DNA of 64,000 nt from Prostheceraeus crozeri (lineage: Eukaryota; Platyhelminthes; Polycladida; Euryleptidae): assembly GCA_907163375.1 (NCBI GenBank), contig CAJQUW010002201.1:544001-608000 (forward strand). Reading direction: 5' to 3'. A program made the translations under genes and the position numbers. Positions 1 to 10,557 of the stretch are shown in pieces (position 1 is the first letter of the stretch; the number at the start of each line of letters is the position of its first letter). A model generated the notes under the pieces. That model had not been told where the DNA came from. It did not search any database and worked only from the letters and a program-made list of their open reading frames with translations.

Positions 1-269
1 GTAAACGTTATGTCTCTCATCCAACGCTGTTATTCGCAAAGTCCCAAATGAGTCGAAATGCGGGAACACAGGTGTTTGATATTATTCAACTTCGCAAATT
101 CAAGGGAAAATAATTGAATTGAGTACTTAATTCAAATGAAAATGCCAACGAACTCAAATTACTTCATGTCCAATTTAGAACAATGAAACAATCTTCAGGA
201 ACATAATAAGCTCATACGCAGACAATGACAAACAATGATTCAAGGAAAACAATAACAATTATCAAAAAC

Positions 270-1086
270 AATTATTCGAATACGTTTAAGAAAAGAGATT
301 TACCATTAAGACCGATGGTTTGATTTAATCTAGGAGCTTTATCATTTATCAACAACGCTTCTACTATAAGAGTTTCAAATTCACTACGTCCTGTGCATTT
401 AACAGAAAAACAATTATTAATGTCATTACTACAGTTTGGACATATGTTCAGATGGCTACTTACGGCTGAGTTATCTCTTATATGTTCTTTTATTCTTATT
501 AATGTAATCTGCGTTTCGTTTGTCCCAAGTATTGGGTATCAGGATGAATCCGACATTCAAAATTTTACACAACGCATGATCGCATCAGCAGCTTATTTGT
601 TGTATCTTTCAGACTAAAATGCTGTCCTGTTTTACAAATATTGAATATTATTTTATCATCATGGTCCATTTTCATAAATACTTTAACAAGTTTGCGTCGA
701 AATTTTATGAAAGTTTTACCTAAAAACGGATGTATCATAAACTTGGTATCCTCCCATTCATCTTTCTTCGTTGCTTTGTTACTTGTATTATATTTTATTT
801 CCAGGAGCTGCTTTATTAACGAGTTGATGAAGTCAATGGGATATGAGTTGCTTAATAGAATTTGTGTGATATTTTTCATCTCTATGTCAAAAAGTTTCCA
901 GCTTGAGTATGCATTATACGCTCTATGCAACATTCCTATCACAAGGGTACGTTTCCACTGGATAGGGCAGGTAGCATTATAATTCATTAGTAGACCTGTA
1001 TGTGTACTTTTCCTAAAAATCGAATAGAATAGAATGTTTAACAGTGTACCTTGATGTTCGATTGCAGGCGACCATAGGGCAGTCAT
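270..1086 (-). mobile_element. Penelope-like retroelement remnant, 3' half (RT thumb to GIY-YIG)
   Basis: Read on the minus strand, the stretch from about 1030 down to 620 has the end of a Penelope-type reverse transcriptase: a STHTGL box, LLMNYNATCPIQWKR, then GMLHRAYNAYSSW and SYPIDFINSLIKQLL. That order matches the thumb region of Penelope-like RTs as I know it. Below 560 a GIY-YIG endonuclease tail follows, scattered over more than one frame: IRIKEHIRDNSAVSSHLNIC, then SEFETLIVEALLIND with the usual catalytic Glu. The catalytic RT palm is absent, so the copy is 5' truncated, as retroelement copies often are. Several frame interruptions show it is dead. No terminal repeat or target duplication was found at either side. 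Confidence 0.72.
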
Positions 1087-1089
1087 TAA

Positions 1090-2600
1090 TACTTCAGTTA
1101 TGCAGCTACTCTTTTAAGTGATTCATTTAAGGATGCAGCATTCAAGCTTCGCCTCTTGCCGCACAGTTTGCCGCGTATTTCTAACTATTTTCTTGAATTT
1201 AGAGACACTTCCTGTTCGAGTACATGTTAGTCACTGCAGTGACGAAATCTTGACATGCATTTAATGCAGACTTGCTAATCATTAAGATAGAAGAGTGCCA
1301 GTTCCCCTGAGGGCATAGAACACATGGAGAAAGAGGTCCTCAGACTTGAGCAATTTAAACACAATACTTCCGCGGCAGCAGTAGACGTACACAAGGGCTC
1401 GTCAGCAAGGCTCGGAGTGGCTCGAACAAGCTTAAAATATCTGGCATGGCTGAAAAAGCTGAAGGACTGCACAACGTCTTTGCAGTGCGTCTGATAATCA
1501 TGAAGATCATCGAGTGCCAGTTCTAGATATTTTAACCTTGTTTGGACCATTCCTGGCTGTGATGACGAACCCTTGTAGGGTGAAACGGAGAGTCTACAGC
1601 TGCCAAGGAATATTTGTGCTTCAATTGTTCAAGTCTGAGGACATTTTTCTATTAACTTTGTTTATGTTCTGCAAATGTTATAAATCCAATGGCTTGATTT
1701 AATCAACGCATAATTATCCATATTTCAAGACTGATTGAAGAAACGTCAAATACCTACAATCATACTCGATAAAATATGATTGATAAACATCAGAAAAAAC
1801 AAAACAGGGAAGTGAAAACATGGATAATATTCATTGTAGGTGCATGTAGCGCACTTTACAGTACTTCGATGACAGCACATTTGCAAGAAAGTAGATTATC
1901 AAGACTTTTCATGCCTCGCCTGTGACTTATTTATATACACGTATTTTGATTCATTATGAAGCACTCTGAAAAATTTAGAGAAGAGAATAAGTCCGTATTT
2001 ATCAAAAATGACAGTCAGAAATACATTAATTAAGTAAATTAACAAAATCAGGTTGTTTTGTAAATCTGTGAGACAATGATATGCAAGAGTTGACATAACA
2101 ATAAAACAATTCCATGGACGTCTTGTCAGAATGGTACTGGCACACAGAACTTATTTCGGTGTGAGGCTATCGAAAATAGAGGATGACATTCATTTTGACA
2201 TTTACCAAATAGTTTTAGAAACATGTGCTGAACGGCGTACTGAGTGGAATTTAGTCATGTTGCTATTGCAAGGACAAGGCCTGAAGTATATAGTTTCCTG
2301 TACGTCGGAAAAAGAATATATGATATGTTGTACATCAATTTTACAAATAGAGCATCGCATAAATTAATAGGGTAGTCACAATTTAAGTCGTGATAGACTG
2401 CAGTAAGTAAGCAAGTAAGTAAATTGTATACTTCGTAAATCAATGAAAATCAAGACACACACGTATAGTTGGACACTGTTCGGGCACAGAATTTCATTGA
2501 AGAAGAGATACCGGTAAGTAATGTCATAGTGCATGCATATATAATGTAAATTGACCGAATAGGCATTTCCGAAAAGAGATGCGAAAAACATTAATCGGTA
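1090..2600. other. intergenic, no supported gene
   Basis: Only short unrecognised frames occur here, including one at 2131-2367 with no domain I know. A phrase around 1278-1312 recurs imperfectly at 1497-1535 (shared GAGTGCCAGTTC), which looks like an old local duplication. The sequence around 1195-1222 reappears inverted at about 2909-2937 (shared CGAACAGGAAGTGTCTC), so both spots hold pieces of one unidentified repeat. Confidence 0.4.
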
Positions 2601-2610
2601 GCCGTATTGT

Positions 2611-2920
2611 TTGACAGCATTATGCTCCTTGAAAAAAACGAGTTTCGCCTTCTGGATGAATGACAGGGAGATTGAAGAAACCTACCCGAATGGGATGATC
2701 TTGATGGACAAAGGGTATGAAGAGGATGAGTGTCTCATACTTTCAATTTTGATGGGATTTGTCACACTTTTAAAGAAAAATGGTCTGAAGATTAAAAAGA
2801 ATGCAAGCTTGACTAATTGTGAAATATTCAGAATCGCGGCGTTAATCGAATCGCGCCCACCACTGCTTCAATGCATTGCCCACAGGCAACCAATACTTCG
2901 GTCTACTCGAACAGGAAGTG
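2611..2920 (+). pseudogene. possible Harbinger/ISL2EU-type DDE transposase fragment
   Basis: An open frame of 111 residues reads YPNGMILMDKGYEEDE in its first half and LTNCEIFRIAALIESR in its second. The spacing resembles the DDE_Tnp_4 fold of Harbinger and ISL2EU transposases: an Asp inside 'MxDKGY' followed by a helix of the form 'EIxRIAxLR' before an 'HVER' segment. The resemblance is partial, and the segment after IESR does not give a clean HVER. No terminal repeats were found. This is a tentative call; the alternative is a chance open frame. Confidence 0.3.
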
Positions 2921-3079
2921 TCTCAATTCAAGAGGGAGAAGAGTAAGAAAACACGCAACCTTGTGTTATGGCCAACTCTATATTTAGGAATGTCTTCCGG
3001 ATGTCGTAGCTGCATAACTATATACCGATTTTGGATGAAGCTTCTGCTAGGTATAAATGCAGTTCTCTTCGCTAGATAA

Positions 3080-5085
3080 ATTAAATTTTGTCCTCTGGTA
3101 GCTCACTCTGAAATTTAAATTCATCTTGAATCAAGTAATCTTGAATAATTTAGATCTGATGTAAATTTTATGCAAATTTTAAGCATAATGGGCGTGTATA
3201 CTGTTGACATACGTATGTACATTCATTTCATTTATTTGCCTTTGCATCCTTTTCAATCCCCTTTCCCTATTGACAAATGGCGGAATCCTCCGAAAAGAAG
3301 AATTTTATTTAGATTTTTGACGATGCTGCTGAAATGCTACAATGATCAACGCTAATTGTGATCTGCTATGGATCGGTTCAATGCTTATTCAAAAAAGCAG
3401 TTACTTCAACTGTCAGATTTATCCATGAAATCCGACCTTTCGCTTTGCTAGAATGGACAATAGCTGCTTGTTGATGGTAATATCAACAGGTAAGTCACTG
3501 ACCAATCTACAGGTAAAAATTAGGAGATTTTATGGGGAATCAAATTACTTCTGTAGCTGAAAATAAATTCTGTGAATATCATTTTGTGATCAGGACAGTC
3601 TGTTTGTTTATCTGCAACAGAGTTGGAACCGAGCCGCTTTTTGTCCCGGACCCGGCCGGGGCCCGTATGCACTCTGCCAGGTCACTGCACTGTAAACCAC
3701 TAGCTGCCAACCATATATGAACACATATGAAAGGAAATGAATGTTCGAATGCAAAGCATACCAGATCTCTGTAGTCATACGGTAATCTCGTATCAATTGC
3801 AAGTTTCAAATTGCATGTGATTTTGGTATCAATTTGTAAGTCGCCAACTAAAATAAACTGGAGACATCATATACTGTATGAAACGAAATTTTTCACATCG
3901 GTTGTGCCTTTGACTGTCTGAAAATGCGAAACTTCATCACTTTCCGCTGCGTTACACGTTTTTATTACATGCACGAAAAATGTGCGGAATTCTTCATCTT
4001 TGACGAAGATGGATCCGTCCAACTAGACTGTTTTCTGATATGAAATTTCACCTTTACAGACAATCAAAGAAGCAACGGATGTGCAAAATTTTGTTTCAAA
4101 CAATATATTATGTCTTTGATTCATTTTACTTGTCCTTTTTTGGTGCTTCTTTTTGGGACTGTCGATAATTCCCGACAGTGTCGATATTATACCAATATCA
4201 TTACAGTTTGCACAGCTTACTCTCCACCTAGAATCATAAATTAAATCGATAAATTAATAAATTCGCGTAAGAAGAGATTACTTAGATATCACAGATCATA
4301 TCAAAACCAAGAAATGCAGCCGTGAGAGCCCGAAAACCATTTTACTGTCGATAATACCCGATTTTGCCCTCCGAGAATCTAATATCAATCAATGAATCAA
4401 TCAATCGTTTCAAATTTCATGTGAATTCGGTGTCAATGTGTATGACATCTTTGTATCCAACGATTTACAATGTGGAAGATATTTGCCTAAAAAATGCAGT
4501 CGTAATCATGACACTGATAATTCCATTTTGAGTGATTGAATGAATGATAAATCATTGCGTTATTAGGTGTACCAAACTCAGATAGATGCACATGGATCTA
4601 CATAAATGGATGTTTGACGCTTCGTAATTCAAGATGACTGGAGCTAATATAGCTTCTGAATTGTCGTTTTTCTGATGTTGAGTGACAATCCACAAATTAA
4701 AAATAATAAGAAGACGTCACTTCTGAGACTACATTGAAAGAACGCTTCTAATCTATTCTTCATCATAAAGTCACTGTGGGATTACAATTTACTATACATG
4801 AAAAGTGAGTGAGTTTAAACGATAACTACTTATGAAAATGAAAAGAGCATGACTTAAAGTTTTGTTTTATGACATGAAAAAGCCGACTGAATTCAATTTG
4901 AGGTTTTCGAGTTGTCAGGATGAAAAAGGCATTATAAAGCTATTATATGATCATCGTAATCAAGCACGAAATGCATGAATTTCATGCGCTCACATGTGCA
5001 CACAAGTAACGCAGCTACGTCTTCTTTGTGAGGAAATTCAGGCGTATGACACTGCGACCAATCAGGATTTCGCCCTAAAGAATCT
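3080..5085. other. intergenic, no supported gene apart from a hAT end
   Basis: AT-rich DNA without a convincing coding frame. It holds the hAT-like terminus at 3618 and a simple run of ATCAATCAATGAATCAATCA type around 4385-4410. The last 100 bases before the piggyBac insertion could be the displaced upstream flank of the mariner-like element at 8040, but no matching terminal repeat was found there. Confidence 0.4.
3618..3675. repeat. solitary hAT-like terminus (CAGAGTTGGAACCG)
   Basis: CAGAGTTGGAACCG followed by a tract rich in CCCGG and GGCCGGGGCCCG. The same start and the same kind of GC-rich subterminal tract are seen at both ends of the hAT element at 10558-12791 (CAGTGTTGGAACC) and again at 61361. 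No partner end was found nearby, so this is probably a decayed or one-ended relative. Confidence 0.5.
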
Positions 5086-5103
5086 TTAACCCTTTAGGGT
5101 TTA

Positions 5104-5123
5104 GTGGTACATTTTTATACCAC
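5104..5123. repeat. piggyBac subterminal hairpin, left
   Basis: Six-base stem GTGGTA/TACCAC around an 8-nt loop. The same box lies at 5465-5484, and a related one with a decayed right arm lies at 7867-7886. Repeated subterminal boxes are likely transposase binding sites; this is inference. Confidence 0.55.
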
Positions 5124-5464
5124 CAACAATGTATTCTTTTGTGATCGTGTTTCGGCTCTTGTTTTCCGTTGTCATTTACCATATCTAACGACTTGGTAGA
5201 AAATGCATTGAAAAAAATCTGTGACGAGTTTGTTTTACAAAATCAATTATTTTCTAGTGGATACAGACGATGAAATTGGACATTTTTTTCATTATCGACT
5301 TTTTGGGAATCGCATCGGGTAAGTGTTCATGTCATCTGTCTCTTTCATGTTCTAGTAACTTTTATACCACAATTTTGGTAAGATGATAACCTGAAAAAAC
5401 ATAATTGGTCAAGACATGAGCTGATAATTTGTTTGTTTGTGCAAAATTGAAATAGAACATGTAG

Positions 5465-5484
5465 GTGGTACAAATATATACCAC
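5465..5484. repeat. piggyBac internal hairpin, second copy
   Basis: GTGGTA, 8 nt, TACCAC: same stem and same loop length as the box at 5104. Confidence 0.5.
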
Positions 5485-5837
5485 TAAGCCTTAGAGGAAA
5501 ATTATGCAAAATAATGAAATATTCACGAATGCTAGTACATGTTCTGAAAAATGTATTGAATCATACTTAAACATACATCCAAAAAGCCTAGATACACTTT
5601 TGCGTCTATAAATTTTTTCTTCAGGGACTCGACCATACACTATTAGCATCGTTATTCTGAAGTTGTTCCACTAGGCTATGTCCGTTTCTGTGGTGCTTAT
5701 GCCTCAATTATTATTTATAGCGTAGATCTTTACTTTCTGTGACATTAAGTAATACATTGAATCTTCTAAATAATGTACAGAATCAGAAAATGATTACAAG
5801 TAGCTGCTGTTTCAAATTTGACATCTTATTTCAGGTG

Positions 5838-7568
5838 ATGGCGGAAAGAATTTTCATCACCAAATGATCTGCTGGTCGACAGGCAATACAATTGCTTTTC
5901 GCCGATGATTCCGATGAAGAGCCTGCCCATGTTGATGAAGAGGATATGTCTTTCCTTGAAGCGGACTATGACGCCGGATTGGACGAAACCGTCATATCGA
6001 CTTCACAAGCACCTGAATCTGATGAACGACCTACTACTTCAACTATGACAGGACCCAGAGAAACCCTCTTCTGTAACTCATGGAATACCAAAGCTAGTCT
6101 TCAACCCTATCCATCGTTCTCAAAAACAATTGAATATGACATTATTCGGTCTGACATCCTTGAACTGAACTGCCCATATGAAGTATTTCTCAAAGTTTCT
6201 GGGTTGAATCAACTTATAGGTGACATACTAATTCCCCAGTCACACGAATACGCGAAACAAAATGGGAACGTTTTTTTCTGTTGAAGAAGAAGAAATGAAG
6301 GCCTTCGTGGGTATTTGTGTTCTAATGGGCCTGCATGTTCTTCCTTAAATGAGGGATTATTGGTCGACTGACAAAGCAGTTGGTGTTCCATTTGTGAATA
6401 ATGTAATGACCCTGGCAAGATTCGAAGCAATTAGAAAGAATCTGCACTTCTCTAACAATTGGGACGCCACCCCTAATGACCGTGCCTACAAGATTCAGGC
6501 GGTTTTAGATAATTTCAACATGCACTTTCAGGATGCCATCAGCCCTTCAAAATCCCATTCAATTGACGAGCGAATGATAAAATTTAAAGGTCATAACATC
6601 ATGAAGCAATACATCAAGAACAAACCATCAGTGCGCTGGGGATTCAAAATGTGGGTCAGAGCTTCGGCAAAGACAGGCTATGTCTTCGAATCTCACCTGT
6701 ACACCGGAAAAAAAGCCTGATGAATTCTCCGACTCTTCACATACACTTGGCGAATCGGTGGTTCTGCAACTGTCACAAAACATTAGAGATAAAGGATGTG
6801 TTTTAGCGTTTGACAATTTTTTCTCTTCGGTTCCCTTGATGGAGAAATTACATGAATATGGCATCAAGTCGGTTGCAACCATCAGAAAGAACAAGAAGCA
6901 CTTGCCCCAATTGAAAACTGACGCAGCTATGAAGTCTGGGGAAACATTTGGCACTGTCCAAAGCAATGGGAAGGTGGCATTTATCCAATGGAAGGATCGA
7001 CGGTGCGTGGACGCTGTATCGAATTACTTGACGCCTCATGGAGCGACCTCTAAACAGCGAAAAGTCAAAAGATCGGCACAAAAGGCAGAGGTTGACATCC
7101 CGATAATGATAGCCATGTACAATTGCTACATTGGAGGTGTGGACATCTCTGATCAAAGGAAAGAATGCTATGAAATCGACCACCGAAGCCGGTACAAATA
7201 CTACCTCAGACTATTCTTCGATCAAATTGACACCGCCATTTCAAATGCCTACATAGTGTACAAGCAGATGAAAGACGTCCCTTCCATGTCATCGAAGGAC
7301 TTTCGCTTGAAGATTGTTCATGGTCTTGTAGGACAATTCTCATCAAGATCCAAACCGAGGTTTGAATCGGCAAAGTCGAAGAAAAGAAAGTTGCTCCAAC
7401 CATCATCCAATGGTATTCCTCACCTTCCAATTGTCAAAAGCAATAGAGCACGATGTACGTTCTGTTCTTCAAACGAAAACGACTGCCGAAGTAATGTATT
7501 CTGCAGGATCTGTGACATTGCTCTGTCTGAATAGTCAGAGGAACTGCTACTCATGTTATCATAAATAG
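5838..7568 (+). pseudogene. piggyBac transposase, frameshifted
   Basis: The likely start is ATG 5838 (MAERIFIT), just after a possible splice acceptor, TTATTTCAG. An acidic N-terminus follows (DDSDEEPAHVDEEDM), then the DDE_Tnp_1_7 core. All three catalytic Asp contexts are visible: SIDERMIKFKG (about 6560), LAFDNFFSS (about 6810) and GGVDISDQ (about 7135). The C-terminus is a Cys-rich finger, CTFCSSN...CRICDIA, ending in a CYSCYHK read in a shifted frame. Breaks seen: TGA at 5865, a frame change in the T run near 6271-6278, TAA at 6346, a frame change in the A run near 6709-6716, and a last shift near 7522. Two of these lie in homopolymers, so assembly error is a real alternative to decay. 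Otherwise near full length for the family. Confidence 0.9.
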
Positions 7569-7866
7569 TTTCATTCCCCTACTACTTGATAGGCCTAAAT
7601 TTGGACACAACACACGAATGAATGATAATGTATATTGCTAATCATCATCAATCATCGATTGATCATTTTTTTGAGTTGTATGTGAAAAACAGACATTTCT
7701 CCAAAAAGTGTAGTGCTCTGAATTACACAATAACATGAGGGGTTTGATATATTGCACAATATCAAAATACAATTTTAACCATGCCTACGTAGGTACTTGC
7801 ATTAAAGAGCGCAACAACAATTGCAAAAAAACTATCTGCCGAGAGCGAAAATTTCACTAGGGTATA

Positions 7867-7886
7867 GTGGTACAAAAATGTACCTT
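7867..7886. repeat. piggyBac subterminal hairpin, right (imperfect)
   Basis: GTGGTA, 8 nt, TACCTT. It sits about 130 bp from the right end and mirrors the box near the left end, with two mismatches in the second arm. Confidence 0.45.
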
Positions 7887-8039
7887 CCCCAAAAATAATA
7901 TTCCCGACTTATATTTTTCAAAATACTTGAGATACGTCTTAATGGGACCCTATAACAACTATCCATGAGAAGAAAATAAGATTCCTCAGTAAAATGGAGA
8001 TCTGTGCCCTAAAGGGTTAATTCGACAGACTTTTTAAGA

Positions 8040-9068
8040 AGGTGACTGAAATCAGTTCCGAAATGGATGTTCAGCAGCGCATGTTGTTTGATGGCAAAAT
8101 TTGAATCCGTAAACCGTGTTAGAAGAGAATTACGAAATCTGAAATGGAATAATGTTCCTCATGAGAATTCCATTAGAAATCTTTTCAAGAGATTTTGTGA
8201 TACTGGAGGCTTTAAAGATGTATAAAGAGGTGGTCGACCATCATTCGATGATAAGAAGCCAAAGCAAATCTCCGAGATTATTCGTAAAACAACCCTCAAC
8301 ATCAATTCGCCAAGCAGCTTCAGCTACAAGCTGTTCTTACGGTTATGTTCACACTGTAGTGAGACATGATCTAGGGCTCTTTCCTAACAAATTGCAAGTA
8401 ACAGAAGGGCTACACGAAGACGATTGCGAGTCAGCATGTGTGAGAGTTTACTGCAAAAATCCTACGAAGATGAAGACTTCTTCGATAAAATTATTTTTTC
8501 GGACGAATGTTGTGGGCCGATAGGTCTCCTGATATTTCCCCTTTGGACTTTTTTGTTTGGGGATTCTTGAAAAATAAAGTGTTTGTCTCACAACTGAGAA
8601 GTTTACAACAGCTGAAAGACAGTATTTGATCACCAAGTTCAGAAATCACCTCCGCATGTGCCGCAATGCCATCAGTGCGTTCCGGAAACGACTCCAACAG
8701 TGCATTGACAATCGACCGCTGAACAATGACTTTATTTTGAAATTTCTTTCTTTTGGTTAGAAAAATTTAGGATCTAGATGCATTAAAGCTTGAGAAAAGT
8801 GGAGTTTTACCGAAAGTTTTCATTTAGAATTGAAATGATCTATGGATAGGAGGTAATTATATGAAATGCATGTATTTTTATCGGTCAAAATATTTAATTG
8901 AATTTAATTTGAATTTGGCAAATTGAAAAAGTCGATAATACAATTTTATGTTTCATTCAAATTTATGATATTGGTTAATACTTTATTCTTATATACACCC
9001 TCTAGGAGTTATTGAACTCTATCTTATTTGGAAATAAAACCCTACAGCGACTTTATGATCACCCTGTA
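8040..9068 (+). mobile_element. mariner-like (Tc1/mariner superfamily) element, catalytic core deleted
   Basis: The N-terminal DNA-binding part is clear but spread over frames: FESVNRVRRELRN, then SIRNLFKRFCDTGGFKDV and GRPSFDDKK, then STSIRQAASATSCSYGYV and DLGLFPNKLQVTEGLHEDD. This order is that of the HTH domains of the mariner relatives common in arthropods. After IIFSDE (near 8500) the sequence jumps directly to SPDISPLDFFVWGFLKNKVF (near 8530), so about 100 residues holding the middle of the DDE domain are gone. The right end, TATGATCACCCTGTA at 9054-9068, is a typical TACAGGGTG-type terminal repeat. The left end was not found; the piggyBac element abuts the N-terminus and may have split it off. 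Confidence 0.72.
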
Positions 9069-9631
9069 TTATGGATGACTTGTCTTTATCTATAGAACAG
9101 GTAAAGTCACCAAATTATTTCGATTTGAAATTCTACAATGAATACTTGCCAACACGAAATTAAAATATGCCTCTCATTGTCAAAATAAGAACAAAAAATG
9201 ACATTTATCAAAACGACACGAATTACGATCGTGTTCTTGTTACGAGCGGAGACCTCAATTGTAAATCGCCTAGGAGAAATCATGAAAACATAAAGAGGGC
9301 ATAAATGTGACCTTCCCACCGCCTGGATGTTGACTGGAGGGACCATCGCCTGCCGGGTAAACAACGCATTTACAGGCTAAGTTGAAAGAAGGTTTACAGA
9401 TGATCGGAAAGTTGTAAGAGCTGTAAAAGCTGTCTTATGTTTAGACTAAAGTCTGAAAGTATGACTGACATTTTGCAGTATTAGTAAAAGAAGAAAGTGA
9501 AAATACATGGAAAATCGCTTGAAAATAATACATAAAATAAAGCTACAAGTATGCCAAAGCCAAGTAATAAATAGAAAAACTACAAAATCTAAAAAGGTGT
9601 TCATTTGATCTAAGCAGCATTGTATAGTTTT
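9069..9631. other. intergenic, nothing recognised
   Basis: AT-rich DNA between the mariner-like element and the Penelope-like element. No coding frame or repeat structure that I can support. Confidence 0.4.
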
Positions 9632-9790
9632 AAAAAAATTAAAGAAATAAGCCTTGCTGCTGGTTTATTTAAAATTCTATTTTCTCTCCTCATTATCTTT
9701 CGCCACTACCGGCATTGTCAAAAGTATAAGTGGTTGGACATATTAACATAGCAAAATACAAAAATGTTTAAAAGTCAAAGAGATGGAAAG
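9632..9790 (+). repeat. left arm of the Penelope-like inverted repeat
   Basis: Matches the reverse complement of 10346-10503 over nearly its whole length, including the shared strings GTCAAAAGTATAAGT, TTAACATAGCAAAATAC and GTCAAAGAGATGGAAA. On the minus strand, near 9695-9720, it contains TTGACAATGCC-loop-GGCGAAA. Confidence 0.8.
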
Positions 9791-10393
9791 AAAAGAAAAC
9801 AGAAAAAGAAAGCAGTCAAAAATACACATTACCTCCAATTGCCTTACATATCCGACACATTGAACAACAAAATAATTAACATATTCAAAAAAGAAAACTT
9901 CAACATCAGAATAGGCCATCAATCATTTACAATGAGAAATTTCCTTCAAAATAAAAGCAAAAACAATATCAACGTTTGTACTCTAAAGAACTGCCCTATC
10001 AATGACCAACGTGTTTGCAACCGATAAAATGTAGTGTATGAAATTAAATGTTTCAACTGCAATCAAATCAATATTGGCAGCACGATACGAAAACTTCACA
10101 TCCGAAGCAAGGAACATTTAACAGAGCAAAGTTCGTCAGTGCATAAACATTTGATAAATTGTCAATTGGAACAAAATAATAAGTGGAGAACAAACGTAAG
10201 AGTGATAGAACATTACAAAGATCCCATCAATCTCCGATTTCTCGAAAGTATAATAATTCAACAAAGAAAGCCGACCATTAATTCCCACGAAGAGAGCCGT
10301 GCACTGGACAATTTAATTATTCGATACTATGTACCTTCCCAGACTTTTTTCCATCTCTTTGACTTTAAAAATTTTTGTATTTTGCTATGTTAA
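9764..10393 (+). pseudogene. Penelope-like connector plus GIY-YIG endonuclease
   Basis: A basic start (KSQRDGKKRKQKKKAVKN) leads into a connector with the Cys pattern CTLKNCPINDQRVC, then the GIY-YIG endonuclease: VYEIKCFNC, NIGST, RKLHIRSKEHL with the catalytic Arg, FLESIIIQQRKPTIN with the catalytic Glu and the final Asn. These are the hallmarks of the endonuclease end of Penelope-like retroelements. One in-frame TAA (10025-10027) lies between connector and endonuclease. The frame begins and ends inside the inverted arms, so both termini of the apparent protein are repeat sequence, not conserved domain. Confidence 0.75.
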
Positions 10394-10503
10394 TATGTCC
10401 AACTACTTATACTTTTGACAAGGCCTGTAGTGGCGAAAAGTAATGAGGAGGAAAAATAGAATTTTAAATAAAACAGCAGCAAGGCTTATTTCTTTAATTT
10501 TTG
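10346..10503 (-). repeat. right arm of the Penelope-like inverted repeat
   Basis: Inverted partner of 9632-9790. Contains TTGACAAGGCC-loop-GGCGAAAAGT at about 10412-10440. Confidence 0.8.
10409..10441 (+). ncRNA. hammerhead-ribozyme-like hairpin in Penelope-like arm (candidate)
   Basis: The order is outer stem ACTT/AAGT, then TTGACAA, a GGCC/GGC helix around a short loop, then GAAA. This is the order of parts in a hammerhead ribozyme (CUGANGA, stem II, GAAA). Hammerheads are reported in Penelope-like terminal repeats. The first core box is not canonical (TTGACAA, lacking the CUGANGA consensus), so the hairpin may be a decayed or non-cleaving form. The same order occurs in the left arm and at 41893. 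Confidence 0.3.
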
Positions 10504-10549
10504 TTTAAAAGAATAATTAGAGATGAAAAATTCAGCGAAATAGGAAGAT

Positions 10550-10557
10550 GAATGTGA
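10550..10557. repeat. hAT target-site duplication, left (GAATGTGA)
   Basis: Identical 8-bp copy at 12792-12799. Confidence 0.9.

Larger units (their letters stand above)
5086..8020 (+). mobile_element. piggyBac DNA transposon with TTAA target duplications
   Basis: TTAA at 5086-5089 and again at 8017-8020 flank an element of 2927 bp. Its ends, CCCTTTAGGG at the left and CCCTAAAGGG at the right, are perfect 10-bp inverted repeats. Cutting at TTAA with CCC-starting ends is the rule for piggyBac. The element carries one transposase gene (5838-7568). Subterminal hairpins GTGGTA-8 nt-TACCAC occur at 5104 and 5465, and a partial one at 7867. The ends being perfect and the transposase being highly recognisable point to fairly recent activity of the family. 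Confidence 0.93.
9632..10503 (+). mobile_element. compact Penelope-like element with inverted arms
   Basis: About 158 bp at 9632-9790 recurs as an inverted copy at 10346-10503 with only a few mismatches. Between and partly inside the arms lies the C-terminal half of a Penelope-like protein (9764-10393). Penelope-like elements are known to carry terminal repeats in direct or inverted order, but here the whole unit is under 900 bp and has no reverse transcriptase. It is either a one-sided truncated copy flanked by inverted terminal repeats or a non-autonomous derivative. Each arm includes a hammerhead-like hairpin (see separate entries). Confidence 0.68.

Noticed and set aside
1275-1550. Minus-strand frame of 91 residues with two similar 'ELAL' phrases
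   Set aside because: No known domain; the repeat is explained by a weak local DNA duplication, and the frame has no splice context.
2131-2367. Plus-strand frame of 78 residues
   Set aside because: No motif and no flanking signals; within chance for AT-rich DNA.
3579-3809. Frames over the GC-rich tract at 3640-3680
   Set aside because: They arise from the hAT-end-like GC tract and are not conserved protein.
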